From Bacteriovoracaceae bacterium (lineage in GTDB: Bacteria; Bdellovibrionota; Bacteriovoracia; Bacteriovoracales; Bacteriovoracaceae): a stretch of DNA of 35,434 nucleotides. The translations under genes were made by a program, and so were the position numbers. Positions 8,999 to 17,111 of this stretch are shown here, one piece after another (position 1 is the stretch's first letter; each line of letters starts with the position of its first letter). The notes under the pieces were generated by a model. The model searched no databases, was not told the DNA's origin, and saw only the letters and a list, made by a program, of their open reading frames with translations. Location of the stretch: assembly GCA_947451425.1 (NCBI GenBank), contig CANGAC010000009.1, positions 1 to 35,434 of the forward strand, in the 5' to 3' direction.

Positions 8999-9802
8999 AT
9001 GTTTAAGAACAGAAAATTTGACCCTAATAGGCTCATATATCCTCGGGTGCCGCTCGTTTTCATTTTCCTCGGGATCCCCCTGATCACGTATTTTATAGGT
9101 GTTTCGCTTAAGGGCATTCTTATCAGCGCACTATGCTTCTTTCTTTTCGACGGTCTGGGCGTTCAGATCGGCGTGCACAAGCATCTTTGTCATCGCAGTT
9201 TCCAGACGCACAAATTTATCCGGCGTTTTCTTGCATTCCTCAGCATTCTTTCTTCGCAGGGGTCACCCATGGTCTGGGTCGCCGTTCACACCGGAAGTCA
9301 CCATCCTCACGCTGATACTGACATGGACATTCACGCTCCCAACAAGGGGTTGTGGTTTGCTTTTCTGGCCTGGTACTGGAGAGCAGATCTGCGTCTGATT
9401 AATTTTCAGGTGTGCCGCGAGTATCTCAAAGATAAAGTTCTCGTCTTTTTACACCGGCATCACACCGTGATTCTTTTTTCCTACTGGATTTGTCTTGCTG
9501 TTTTCGGTGGTCCCTTCTGGCTCGCCTACGCCGGACTTCTCCCCGCTGGAGTTAGTGTGATCCTTGCCGGCGTTGTGAACGCGTTTCTTCATTCAAAAGG
9601 TCGCGTGAGCGAAATGACCTTTCAGAAATATCAGAATTATTCGACAGACGTTGGTTACAATTCTTTTTGGGTAGGCCTTCTCACTATGGGTCTGGGTCTT
9701 CACAACAATCATCACCACGATCCGGCCCGCTGTTACTATGACGTCAAATGGTATGAGTTTGATCCGTCACGACTGGTGATTCCCTTCATCCGGAAACGGT
9801 GA
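8999..9802 (+). CDS. Fatty acid desaturase (acyl-CoA delta-9 type)
   Basis: Membrane protein with histidine boxes HKHLCHRSF, HTGSHHPHAD and HNNHHHDP. Confidence 0.88.
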   Translation: MFKNRKFDPNRLIYPRVPLVFIFLGIPLITYFIGVSLKGILISALCFFLFDGLGVQIGVHKHLCHRSFQTHKFIRRFLAFLSILSSQGSPMVWVAVHTGSHHPHADTDMDIHAPNKGLWFAFLAWYWRADLRLINFQVCREYLKDKVLVFLHRHHTVILFSYWICLAVFGGPFWLAYAGLLPAGVSVILAGVVNAFLHSKGRVSEMTFQKYQNYSTDVGYNSFWVGLLTMGLGLHNNHHHDPARCYYDVKWYEFDPSRLVIPFIRKR

Positions 9803-10877
9803 GAAGTTTCTTCTCGAAGAGTTCGTGCAAAAGCTCTCTTTCCGCAGCGAGAAGTGGTCCCTGGCGACCCTGGCATATATCTCTGAAAAGGATACTCGCC
9901 TGCGCACTCAGAATGACTTTCGTTCGCGGGTTAAAGGAGTAGATCACCGTCGATTCACCCAGTAAAACAATCCGTGCAAAGGCGGAAATTGACCCTATTG
10001 ATTCGTGAATGAGAAATTGATTTTTTTTCAGCGGTTGAATCTCTGGATTCATCGGTGAATATTTTGTGACCGTAAAAACGGCTCCCATTTTTGAGGAGAA
10101 GCGATTGAGTCTTTCAAACATGACTACCCGCCAGTCCTGCGAAGGCGGCAGTGGTGATACACAGCCGAGTTTTATTCCCCAGGCTTCAGACACCTGTCTG
10201 AGATATCTTCCTGTTCTCCACGACCTTTTCAGATATTCCAGTGGCGAACGGAAATCATAAACCTTGCTCCTCATTTCCTTCACTGTCCGGTAATGAGCGC
10301 CTTCGTGAAAAATCTGAAGAGAAAGATCCGTGTCTTCACAACGAAGGAGATCCTGATGAAAAGAGATCTTTGAAAATAGCCTCTTCCTCATCAGAACAGC
10401 CGCAGTGTTTATCAGAGGCAGGGCCCTCTCTGACAGACAGAGATAATTGTACGTGCCGCCCGTATGAGCATGTAATCTGAACTGCCGGTAACGAAGCATG
10501 AAGGAATCGCCATCACCATCGGGAACATTTGGTCCCTGAACGACATCCACCCAGGGAAGGGAAAAGGCACCAAGTCCTGCCTTGAGCCATCCTTTTTCCA
10601 GGACAACATCAGAGTCCACAAAAGCCAGAATTTCGCCCCTGGCGCGGGCAATCCCGGTATTTCTGGCAGTGGCAGGGCCCACTCTGTTTGTGTGAAGATA
10701 AATCGCCGATAGGCTTTGGATGATCACTTTTGTTCGATCGGTTGAACCGTCATCCACGACAATAATTTCAATATGATAATCGCTTTCCTGGGCCTTGATA
10801 GACTTTAGGCAGGCTTCGATCGTCCTTTCCGAATTGTAGGCGGGAATGATGAAACTTACAAAGCAGTCATCGGAAAT
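9786..10877 (-). CDS. Family 2 glycosyltransferase with C-terminal PqqD-like domain; 5' end uncertain
   Basis: Reading upstream of the GTG at 10757, the frame stays open back to a stop at 10896-10898 and encodes VSFIIPAYNSERTIEACLKSIKAQESDYHIEIIVVDDGSTDRT, then GPATARNTGIARARGEILAFVDSDV. No ATG/GTG/TTG before this core. 10877 is a candidate ATT start 7 nt after AGGGG. Confidence 0.8.
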   Translation of the reverse strand: MSDDCFVSFIIPAYNSERTIEACLKSIKAQESDYHIEIIVVDDGSTDRTKVIIQSLSAIYLHTNRVGPATARNTGIARARGEILAFVDSDVVLEKGWLKAGLGAFSLPWVDVVQGPNVPDGDGDSFMLRYRQFRLHAHTGGTYNYLCLSERALPLINTAAVLMRKRLFSKISFHQDLLRCEDTDLSLQIFHEGAHYRTVKEMRSKVYDFRSPLEYLKRSWRTGRYLRQVSEAWGIKLGCVSPLPPSQDWRVVMFERLNRFSSKMGAVFTVTKYSPMNPEIQPLKKNQFLIHESIGSISAFARIVLLGESTVIYSFNPRTKVILSAQASILFRDICQGRQGPLLAAERELLHELFEKKLLTVSG

Positions 10878-10932
10878 AAGTTTTCCCCTGAAATGTTAGT
10901 GTGTTATTCTCTAATAACGGATAAAAACACTT

Positions 10933-11091
10933 ATGAAGTCAGACAACAAAATACACCCTGAAAGTGAAAATGATTCTTATCATTTTGGTTCAATCCGTGA
11001 AGTAAAGTTCCCTGAATTAAAGCCCGTCAACGCTCAATTCGACAATAACTACGATATCAAAGATCTCGATTACATTATCGCCTATACCTGA
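10933..11091 (+). CDS. Small 52-aa peptide ORF (candidate precursor peptide or small protein)
   Basis: Translated by eye: MKSDNKIHPESENDSYHFGSIREVKFPELKPVNAQFDNNYDIKDLDYIIAYT*. Below the ORF-track length cutoff. Fills an otherwise empty divergent intergenic region. Confidence 0.45.
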   Translation: MKSDNKIHPESENDSYHFGSIREVKFPELKPVNAQFDNNYDIKDLDYIIAYT

Positions 11092-11092
11092 T

Positions 11093-11623
11093 TCATTTCG
11101 CAATTTGCTTAAATTTCGCTTTAACCTTTTCATAGTTTTCGGCCGTCGTGACACTCGCGTCAGAGTGAATGTGCGTGAGATTTTTTCCCGCACCATCTAC
11201 TTCATAAATATCCATGATAATTTTTGTTCCCGTATTTTTATAAGTCAGCTTAACCGTGGTCTTTTCCGGCGTTTGCATCGAACCTGTGAATGATTTCGGA
11301 TTGGCCGGAGTTCCTTCGATAGTCACCGGAAATACGACCTTGGGATGGGGGATCGTTTGAGTGATGAATTCCCAGGAACCTTGGAGATTTTTTTTCAGTT
11401 CAACATTCATGATCACGCCGCTGAATTTTTCTTCAGAGTAACGGTGAATAAACTGAATGATCCCTGAATCTTTACTGAACGACTTAATCAGAATTCCGAA
11501 AGGAGATGTCTTTCCCTGAGCTTCAAGTGTTGCGTGGCCTTGATAATAGCTAATGGCATCAGCAGTGAACGCCGGAAGTGAAAGAGCGAAAAGAAAAAAG
11601 AAAACTGAAAAGTGTTTTAGCAT
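11093..11623 (-). CDS. Secreted hypothetical protein
   Basis: Signal peptide MLKHFSVFFFLFALSLPAFTADA; lysine-rich C-terminus; no family recognised. Confidence 0.75.
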   Translation of the reverse strand: MLKHFSVFFFLFALSLPAFTADAISYYQGHATLEAQGKTSPFGILIKSFSKDSGIIQFIHRYSEEKFSGVIMNVELKKNLQGSWEFITQTIPHPKVVFPVTIEGTPANPKSFTGSMQTPEKTTVKLTYKNTGTKIIMDIYEVDGAGKNLTHIHSDASVTTAENYEKVKAKFKQIAK

Positions 11624-11672
11624 ACAGCTCCTGATTATATCGTAGACTATACCAATCCTTCAGTGCACTTAT

Positions 11673-12551
11673 CTAGATGCAGTGCTCGGCTTCGCGGACT
11701 TTGCCGCCGTTGAAGTAGATGAAAATTGTCACCGGCCGATTAAGCTCTCCCAGGCAACTGTTTTTGCCGGTCTTAAGTTTCACCAGGGAGAAGTTTTTTT
11801 CATTAACATAGAGGACGGTGTCTTTTCCCATGAGCTTAACTCGTTCAAGGAGAAGGGGAACTACTTCATCAAGAGTGCCGGAGAAGGCATGCTTCTGAAG
11901 CGGGCCCTCGAGAGATTCAATCCAATCCGTGGCAACTTTCATGTGCTCAGTGATAAGACCTTTGAAGTCGGAAGGTTTCTTTTGCTTGAAGGAAATCCCA
12001 GTTGATCGTTTTCCACCCGAGGATGCAGAAAGAGTTGTCTGCGAATGATGAAAGGGTCTTGAGAAAACATAATCACGTTCAGGAACCAGCTGATGACAGG
12101 CGGCACAGGCTTCAGTTTTTTCTTTAACGTCTTCGTTGAAGAGTTTCCCCTTTTGATCAAAGAGTGCGTAGCCCCAGTTGTTTGTGCCCTTGTAGAGTTT
12201 CGAATTCTTGACCATCAGCTGAAAGCGGCGGGTTCCTGAAGGAATGCGCGAGCTCGGAAACGCAGGGTCTTCCTCAGTGAAAAATGCCACTTTGCCGAAC
12301 TTTGATCCTTCCGGATAGTCAGGTGTCAGATCCTTCATGGCCTTCCAGGCCAGATCGTTAGCGTAAGTGAGGCGAAGCTCTTTAGAATCATCCCGGTATC
12401 TGACTGTCACGAGCTTCCACTTGGTGGTGAATTCTTTGTGCTCGCTGAATTTAATCCCGTTCATTTCGGCAGCTGAGTCTTCTGAGTGCTCAAAGTAAGC
12501 GATGGCAGTTCCCGCGATAAGCATGAGAGAGATGAGAAGAAGTTTGGTCAT
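11673..12551 (-). CDS. Cytochrome P460-like c-type heme protein
   Basis: Start chosen at MTKLLLISLMLIAGTAIA (signal peptide). EACAACHQLVPERDYVFSRPF (CxxCH), and a LTYANDLAWKAM...GKVAFFTEEDPAFPSS region compatible with P460. Confidence 0.7.
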   Translation of the reverse strand: MTKLLLISLMLIAGTAIAYFEHSEDSAAEMNGIKFSEHKEFTTKWKLVTVRYRDDSKELRLTYANDLAWKAMKDLTPDYPEGSKFGKVAFFTEEDPAFPSSRIPSGTRRFQLMVKNSKLYKGTNNWGYALFDQKGKLFNEDVKEKTEACAACHQLVPERDYVFSRPFHHSQTTLSASSGGKRSTGISFKQKKPSDFKGLITEHMKVATDWIESLEGPLQKHAFSGTLDEVVPLLLERVKLMGKDTVLYVNEKNFSLVKLKTGKNSCLGELNRPVTIFIYFNGGKVREAEHCI

Positions 12552-12674
12552 AAAATTTATGCTATGACCAAAGGGAAACCTAGGCAAGAGAACGAAGTAG
12601 TTGAGTGGATGTGTCCGGCATAAGGAAGTTCCCTCCTGAATTGCATTCACCGATGTATTTGCCACAATAGAGGG

Positions 12675-13661
12675 ATGAAGAAACTTCTTTTTATCCTTCT
12701 TGTCTTAAGCTTTGAATCCCAGGCATCACTTCTCCTGAATCAGGAACAGTGCTCGAATGTGGATATCCGCGAAGTAAATCCAGCTTTAAGAGAAACTTTC
12801 TCCACTCCCCGTGATCAGGATTCCATCGGGTGGTGTTTTGGCTTTACCGCTGCCGATCTTCTGACGGCAAAGCTGGGAACTCCGGTTTCTGCTTATCACG
12901 TGAGTGCCATTTACAACCGCGCGATCTCGAGAGATTTTTTCTGGAGAACGATGTACGAAATTGGCGACGTCATTAACGGGGGAGCTTTCCGCGAAGTGTA
13001 CGAAGGCGGTTACATCGGAAAGGCCATTAAGGCCACCCGCAATCATCGGACTGTCTGCACAGAGGAACAGGTTCCTTTCGATGCCAGTTATTTTGGCGGA
13101 ACAAGACTTGAGATCACGAACATGGAAAGACTCCGTGATCAGGTGAGAGCTTCTCAGGACCTGAAAAATTCCTGCGATCTGATTGAACAGACTTTTCCCT
13201 CGGGCATTCTCGGCAACCGGAATTTTGAATCGATCCAGGCGAGCCTGGTCCATGACAATATCAATGAAACACTTGAGACCATTACTTCAAGCGCGTGCAC
13301 GGAAAATCCGGTACAGGTCGGAGACGTTAGCTATAAGGACATGGGACGACCGTCCGGGGATAATGAGAGCAGCCAGAGAAAATATCTCGCGGCCATCGAT
13401 GCGACCCTGAGATCAGGAAATCCAGTGGGCATTTCCTGGAACCCGGGAAAAGTCATGAACACCGGAGGCGGAAAACACGCAAGTTCAGTCATCGCCCGTC
13501 GCTGGAACAATGGAAAATGTGAATATAAAATCAGAAATTCCTGGGGACAAACCTGTGAAGCGTATCTTCCTGAAATCGACTGCAACCGCTCCGAAGGAGC
13601 ATTCTGGGTTAACGATGAAACTTTCCATCAAATGGTTAGCGGTATTACTTTTATCAAATAA
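12675..13661 (+). CDS. Secreted papain-like (C1) cysteine protease
   Basis: Signal peptide; TPRDQDSIGWCFGFTAADLL (Cys), GGGKHASSVIARRW (His), KIRNSWGQTC (Asn). Confidence 0.85.
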   Translation: MKKLLFILLVLSFESQASLLLNQEQCSNVDIREVNPALRETFSTPRDQDSIGWCFGFTAADLLTAKLGTPVSAYHVSAIYNRAISRDFFWRTMYEIGDVINGGAFREVYEGGYIGKAIKATRNHRTVCTEEQVPFDASYFGGTRLEITNMERLRDQVRASQDLKNSCDLIEQTFPSGILGNRNFESIQASLVHDNINETLETITSSACTENPVQVGDVSYKDMGRPSGDNESSQRKYLAAIDATLRSGNPVGISWNPGKVMNTGGGKHASSVIARRWNNGKCEYKIRNSWGQTCEAYLPEIDCNRSEGAFWVNDETFHQMVSGITFIK

Positions 13662-13965
13662 TGTTTTTGCTACGACCTGCAAGGAAGTCACCGTCAAGGG
13701 TGAGCCCCTTTGCTATGAGGCTAAACAGAAGAGTTATCTTTCAAAAACCTGCACGTCAGTGCTCGCCTGTTTTCCCTATGAAGAAGGACTGAAACTCGTC
13801 CCGAATCAGAGTCCGGGATTTACGCTTTGCTATTCCCTGAAAGGTGAGCCGTTCTTTGAGAAAGTAAACGGCGAGAAAGTGTCCACCTCCTTCTGCCGGA
13901 AAGATGGGAAGACCGTCGATCTGAATTCGCTTCTTCACTTCCACGGTCCCCGCCGGAAGATGTAA
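13615..13965 (+). CDS. Small secreted cysteine-containing hypothetical protein overlapping the protease 3' end
   Basis: Start MKLSIKWLAVLLLSNNVFA at 13615 (signal peptide); 47-bp overlap with the upstream CDS in another frame. Confidence 0.65.
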   Translation: MKLSIKWLAVLLLSNNVFATTCKEVTVKGEPLCYEAKQKSYLSKTCTSVLACFPYEEGLKLVPNQSPGFTLCYSLKGEPFFEKVNGEKVSTSFCRKDGKTVDLNSLLHFHGPRRKM

Positions 13966-14781
13966 TTATTTTTTGAGATTTTTCCAGATGATCTTGGCCT
14001 GCGGACCCATGGGACGATTTTTATTTCGCATGAAATAGAGATCCAGCTTAAAGGGTTTTACGACCGGATCCTGGATCTTCACCAGTTTTTTCTCGCCCTC
14101 AATCTCGTGGGCAGCAAGCCTTCCCCAGCCGTAGCCGGAAAGAATGAGTTTCATTTTCATCGCGTGATCTGTGACGTAACACCGCGGTCCTTTCGTGAGT
14201 TCCCCCTGGCTCTCAGGAGCGATCACCACAACCTGAGGGTAGGAGCGGTAATTCTTTGCGATGGTTTTCGCGGCGACCGGGATCATCTCCACTTTCTTAA
14301 AAAAGAACGCCTCAATCTGGTCATTTGTTTTCATTTGAGGAGCGAGGGCAAAGTCCACTTCACCATCCAGGAGTAGTTGCATGCCCTTGCCTAAGATCTC
14401 TGAGCGCAGAGTAAGCTCCGTCGGATTTCTCGGTCCCATGCAGGTTTCAAAAACCGGGCGGATCTCTTCAAACTCGATCAACGGATCAATCGCGAGTGTA
14501 ATTTTCGGTTCGCGGTCGTGATTCCCCATCTCCCGCGCGATCGTTTCGAGATTCCTGAACGACTCGAGGCTTTCCTGGGCCCACTTATAAAAAACTTTTC
14601 CCTGATCCGTAAGCCGCGGGCGGTAGTCGCTTCGGTCAAAGATCGTGATGCCGAATTCTTCCTCGATTTTTTTGATCCCCACACTGAGACTTGGCTGGCT
14701 TTTATGAAGCGCCTCTGAAGCCGCTTTAAAAGAGCCTTTGTCGACAATGGCGGCGAGCATCTCAATCTGATCGTAAGTCAT
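13966..14781 (-). CDS. LysR-family transcriptional regulator
   Basis: N-terminal HTH MTYDQIEMLAAIVDKGSFKAASEALHKSQPSLSVGIKKIEEEFGITIFDR. Confidence 0.93.
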   Translation of the reverse strand: MTYDQIEMLAAIVDKGSFKAASEALHKSQPSLSVGIKKIEEEFGITIFDRSDYRPRLTDQGKVFYKWAQESLESFRNLETIAREMGNHDREPKITLAIDPLIEFEEIRPVFETCMGPRNPTELTLRSEILGKGMQLLLDGEVDFALAPQMKTNDQIEAFFFKKVEMIPVAAKTIAKNYRSYPQVVVIAPESQGELTKGPRCYVTDHAMKMKLILSGYGWGRLAAHEIEGEKKLVKIQDPVVKPFKLDLYFMRNKNRPMGPQAKIIWKNLKK

Positions 14782-14953
14782 GGTGCTTCCTGTAGTGATG
14801 ATAACTTTTAGTTATACAGATCATAAGATAATAATAATTTATTTTAAAGACCGAAAGCACGATAATAGATTCATGAAAAGACGGTCTTTCCTCTCTGTTC
14901 TGGTCACAATACCATGGATCCTTGAGAGGGCCCTGGCCGCGAAAGGAGTTTTT

Positions 14954-15664
14954 ATGATGTCGATCCCTTCAGAAACAAGAGGCCTTGCCGACCACGGATG
15001 GCTTCGTTCACGCTTCACCTTCAGCTTTGCGGATTACTATGATCCTAAACGCATGGGGTTCGGGGCACTTCGGGTGATTAACGATGACTTCATCGCTCCG
15101 GCGAAAGGCTTCGGCACGCACCCTCACCGGGACATGGAGATCATTACGATTCCTCTCGAAGGAACGCTCCAGCACCGGGATTCGGAAGGCAATGCCGCGA
15201 AGATCAGAAAGGGCGAAGTGCAGATCATGTCAGCAGGAACCGGGATCTTTCACTCCGAGTACAACGCTTCTGATTCAGAAGATGTGCGCCTGCTTCAGAT
15301 CTGGGTCATGCCGAAGAAATACGGAATCACTCCACGCTACGGTCAGAAGAACTATGAGTTGAAAGACAATGAACTGAAGCTCGTGGTTTCTCCCGAAGGT
15401 TCGGGCGACGCTGTCGGCATCAATCAGGACGCGTACTTCTCTCTCGGCAAACTCACGAAAGGGACGACACTCCCTTACAATGTGAACCTGTCAGGAAACG
15501 GTGTGTTCGTTTTTGTGCTCTCGGGAACCCTTACCGTCAATGGACAGGAACTCAAGACCCGTGATGGAATAGGTATCTCAGAGACAGAAGCCCTTAAGCT
15601 TACTGCCACAGCAGATACAGAAGTGCTTCTCATGGAAGTGCCGATGATGGGAACGCACGGATGA
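14954..15664 (+). CDS. Pirin family protein (possible longer form from 14873)
   Basis: TFSFADYYDPKRMGFGALRVINDDFIAPAKGFGTHPHRDMEIITIPLEGTLQHRDSEG is pirin-like. AAAGGAG Shine-Dalgarno directly before ATG 14954. Confidence 0.9.
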   Translation: MMSIPSETRGLADHGWLRSRFTFSFADYYDPKRMGFGALRVINDDFIAPAKGFGTHPHRDMEIITIPLEGTLQHRDSEGNAAKIRKGEVQIMSAGTGIFHSEYNASDSEDVRLLQIWVMPKKYGITPRYGQKNYELKDNELKLVVSPEGSGDAVGINQDAYFSLGKLTKGTTLPYNVNLSGNGVFVFVLSGTLTVNGQELKTRDGIGISETEALKLTATADTEVLLMEVPMMGTHG

Positions 15665-16041
15665 TCACGACGAAGATTTTAACGAACCTCAGTGTGACCC
15701 AGACCAATGGGTCACACTCCATCACCGCCGATGTTTCTCAAAAACTCGGTGGAGGTGGTTCTGCCCTGAATCCGCACGAACTCCTGGAAGCCAGCCTCGG
15801 CGCCTGCACCACGATTACCGTCATGATGTACGCCAAAAGAAAGCAGTGGCCACTGACGGATGTTGTGACCACCGTGAAGATTCTTTCCGAGAACGGGGAA
15901 GTGAATGAGATTTCCAGAAAGATTGAACTGAAAGGAGATCTCACAGATGTCCATCGCGAAAGACTTCTGGAAATCGCTAATAAGTGTCCCATGCATAACT
16001 TTCTTCAGAAGAAATCCCACATCGAAACGAGTCTCGGATGA
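15661..16041 (+). CDS. OsmC-family peroxiredoxin-like protein
   Basis: LLEASLGACTTITVMMYAKRK...LEIANKCPMHNFL (two conserved Cys); ATGA overlaps on both sides. Confidence 0.9.
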   Translation: MITTKILTNLSVTQTNGSHSITADVSQKLGGGGSALNPHELLEASLGACTTITVMMYAKRKQWPLTDVVTTVKILSENGEVNEISRKIELKGDLTDVHRERLLEIANKCPMHNFLQKKSHIETSLG

Positions 16042-16913
16042 AAAATGAAATTGAGATGGTGATTGAGGCAAGAGGGAAGGACATCGGTGTTCCGGTGAGA
16101 AGGATTCTTCCCTGGGCGAAGCGCCGGATGGTAGGACCTTTCATCTTTCTGGATCACATGGGTCCGGCGGTGCTCCATCCGCCACTGGATCATCTTGATG
16201 TGAGGCCGCATCCGCACATCGGGCTTTCCACTCTCACTTACCTCTTTGAAGGACAGATTCTTCATCGTGATTCTCTGGGATTCGTTCAGATGATTAAGCC
16301 CGGCGAAGTGAACTGGATGACGGCCGGGAAAGGGATCGCTCATTCCGAACGCGAACCCGAAGAAGAAAGAACGCATGACCGGACGATTGAAGGTCTCCAG
16401 TTCTGGGTGGCCCTTCCGAAAGATCAGGAAGATGTGGAGCCGAGTTTCCGTCATTATCCCAAAGAAGATATTCCGGAAATTGTGAATGAGTTTCATCACG
16501 CCTGTGTCGTCGCCGGCAATTACGGCGGAAGGAATTCAAAACTTCATGCCTATAGTCCGATGACCTTTGTCGTGGTCACGGGGAAAAAGAAAGGAAGATT
16601 TTCGCACGCTCATCCGGGCCACGATCACGCTTTGTATATCGTGAAAGGAAGTCTGACGGTTGAAGGTAAGACTTTTCATGCCACTGAGATGATCGTTTTT
16701 AAAAGAGATTCGGCGATGGATGTGGAACATTCCGCAGACGCGGTCTTTGCGCTGATCGGAGGCGAAGCCTTTCCCGAGCCAAGACTCATCTGGTGGAACC
16801 TCGTTTCCACAAGCCAGGAAAAAATTGATGAAGCAAAAAGGAAGTGGGCCGACGGTAGTTTTCCCAATGTTCCGGGAGATCACGAGAGAATTCCACTACC
16901 CGTTGATATTTAG
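16038..16913 (+). CDS. Pirin family protein
   Basis: RRILPWAKRRMVGPFIFLDHMGPA...VRPHPHIGLSTLTYLFEGQILHRDSLG...GKGIAHSERE. Confidence 0.93.
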   Translation: MKNEIEMVIEARGKDIGVPVRRILPWAKRRMVGPFIFLDHMGPAVLHPPLDHLDVRPHPHIGLSTLTYLFEGQILHRDSLGFVQMIKPGEVNWMTAGKGIAHSEREPEEERTHDRTIEGLQFWVALPKDQEDVEPSFRHYPKEDIPEIVNEFHHACVVAGNYGGRNSKLHAYSPMTFVVVTGKKKGRFSHAHPGHDHALYIVKGSLTVEGKTFHATEMIVFKRDSAMDVEHSADAVFALIGGEAFPEPRLIWWNLVSTSQEKIDEAKRKWADGSFPNVPGDHERIPLPVDI

Positions 16914-16982
16914 AGTTCGGATAACGAGGATGGCGTTGTGATGTTTCCGGAAGAATTCCGGCGTCGGAAATTTGGGTTTAAC

Positions 16983-17007
16983 GGAAGTTTCGGAAAAATA
17001 AACTTCC
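16983..17007. repeat. Inverted repeat GGAAGTTT-N9-AAACTTCC in an intergenic region
   Basis: Perfect 8-bp arms: 16983-16990 and 17000-17007. Confidence 0.75.
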
Positions 17008-17111
17008 CTGGTTTCTGGATTTATTAATTTTACTTCGTAGTACAACATTGGTTTTAACAAACGGAGTTTTTGCGAAGGAAGTTTAGCTAATTCTTGTTAA
17101 AGGTTTATCCT

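Noticed and set aside
10971-10982. TGATTCTTATCA, a seventh TGAT-N4-ATCA match
   Set aside because: About 17 kb from the regulon, lies inside the 52-aa ORF (codes DSYH) and lacks the TGTTT extension; about 0.5 chance matches are expected in a window of this size.
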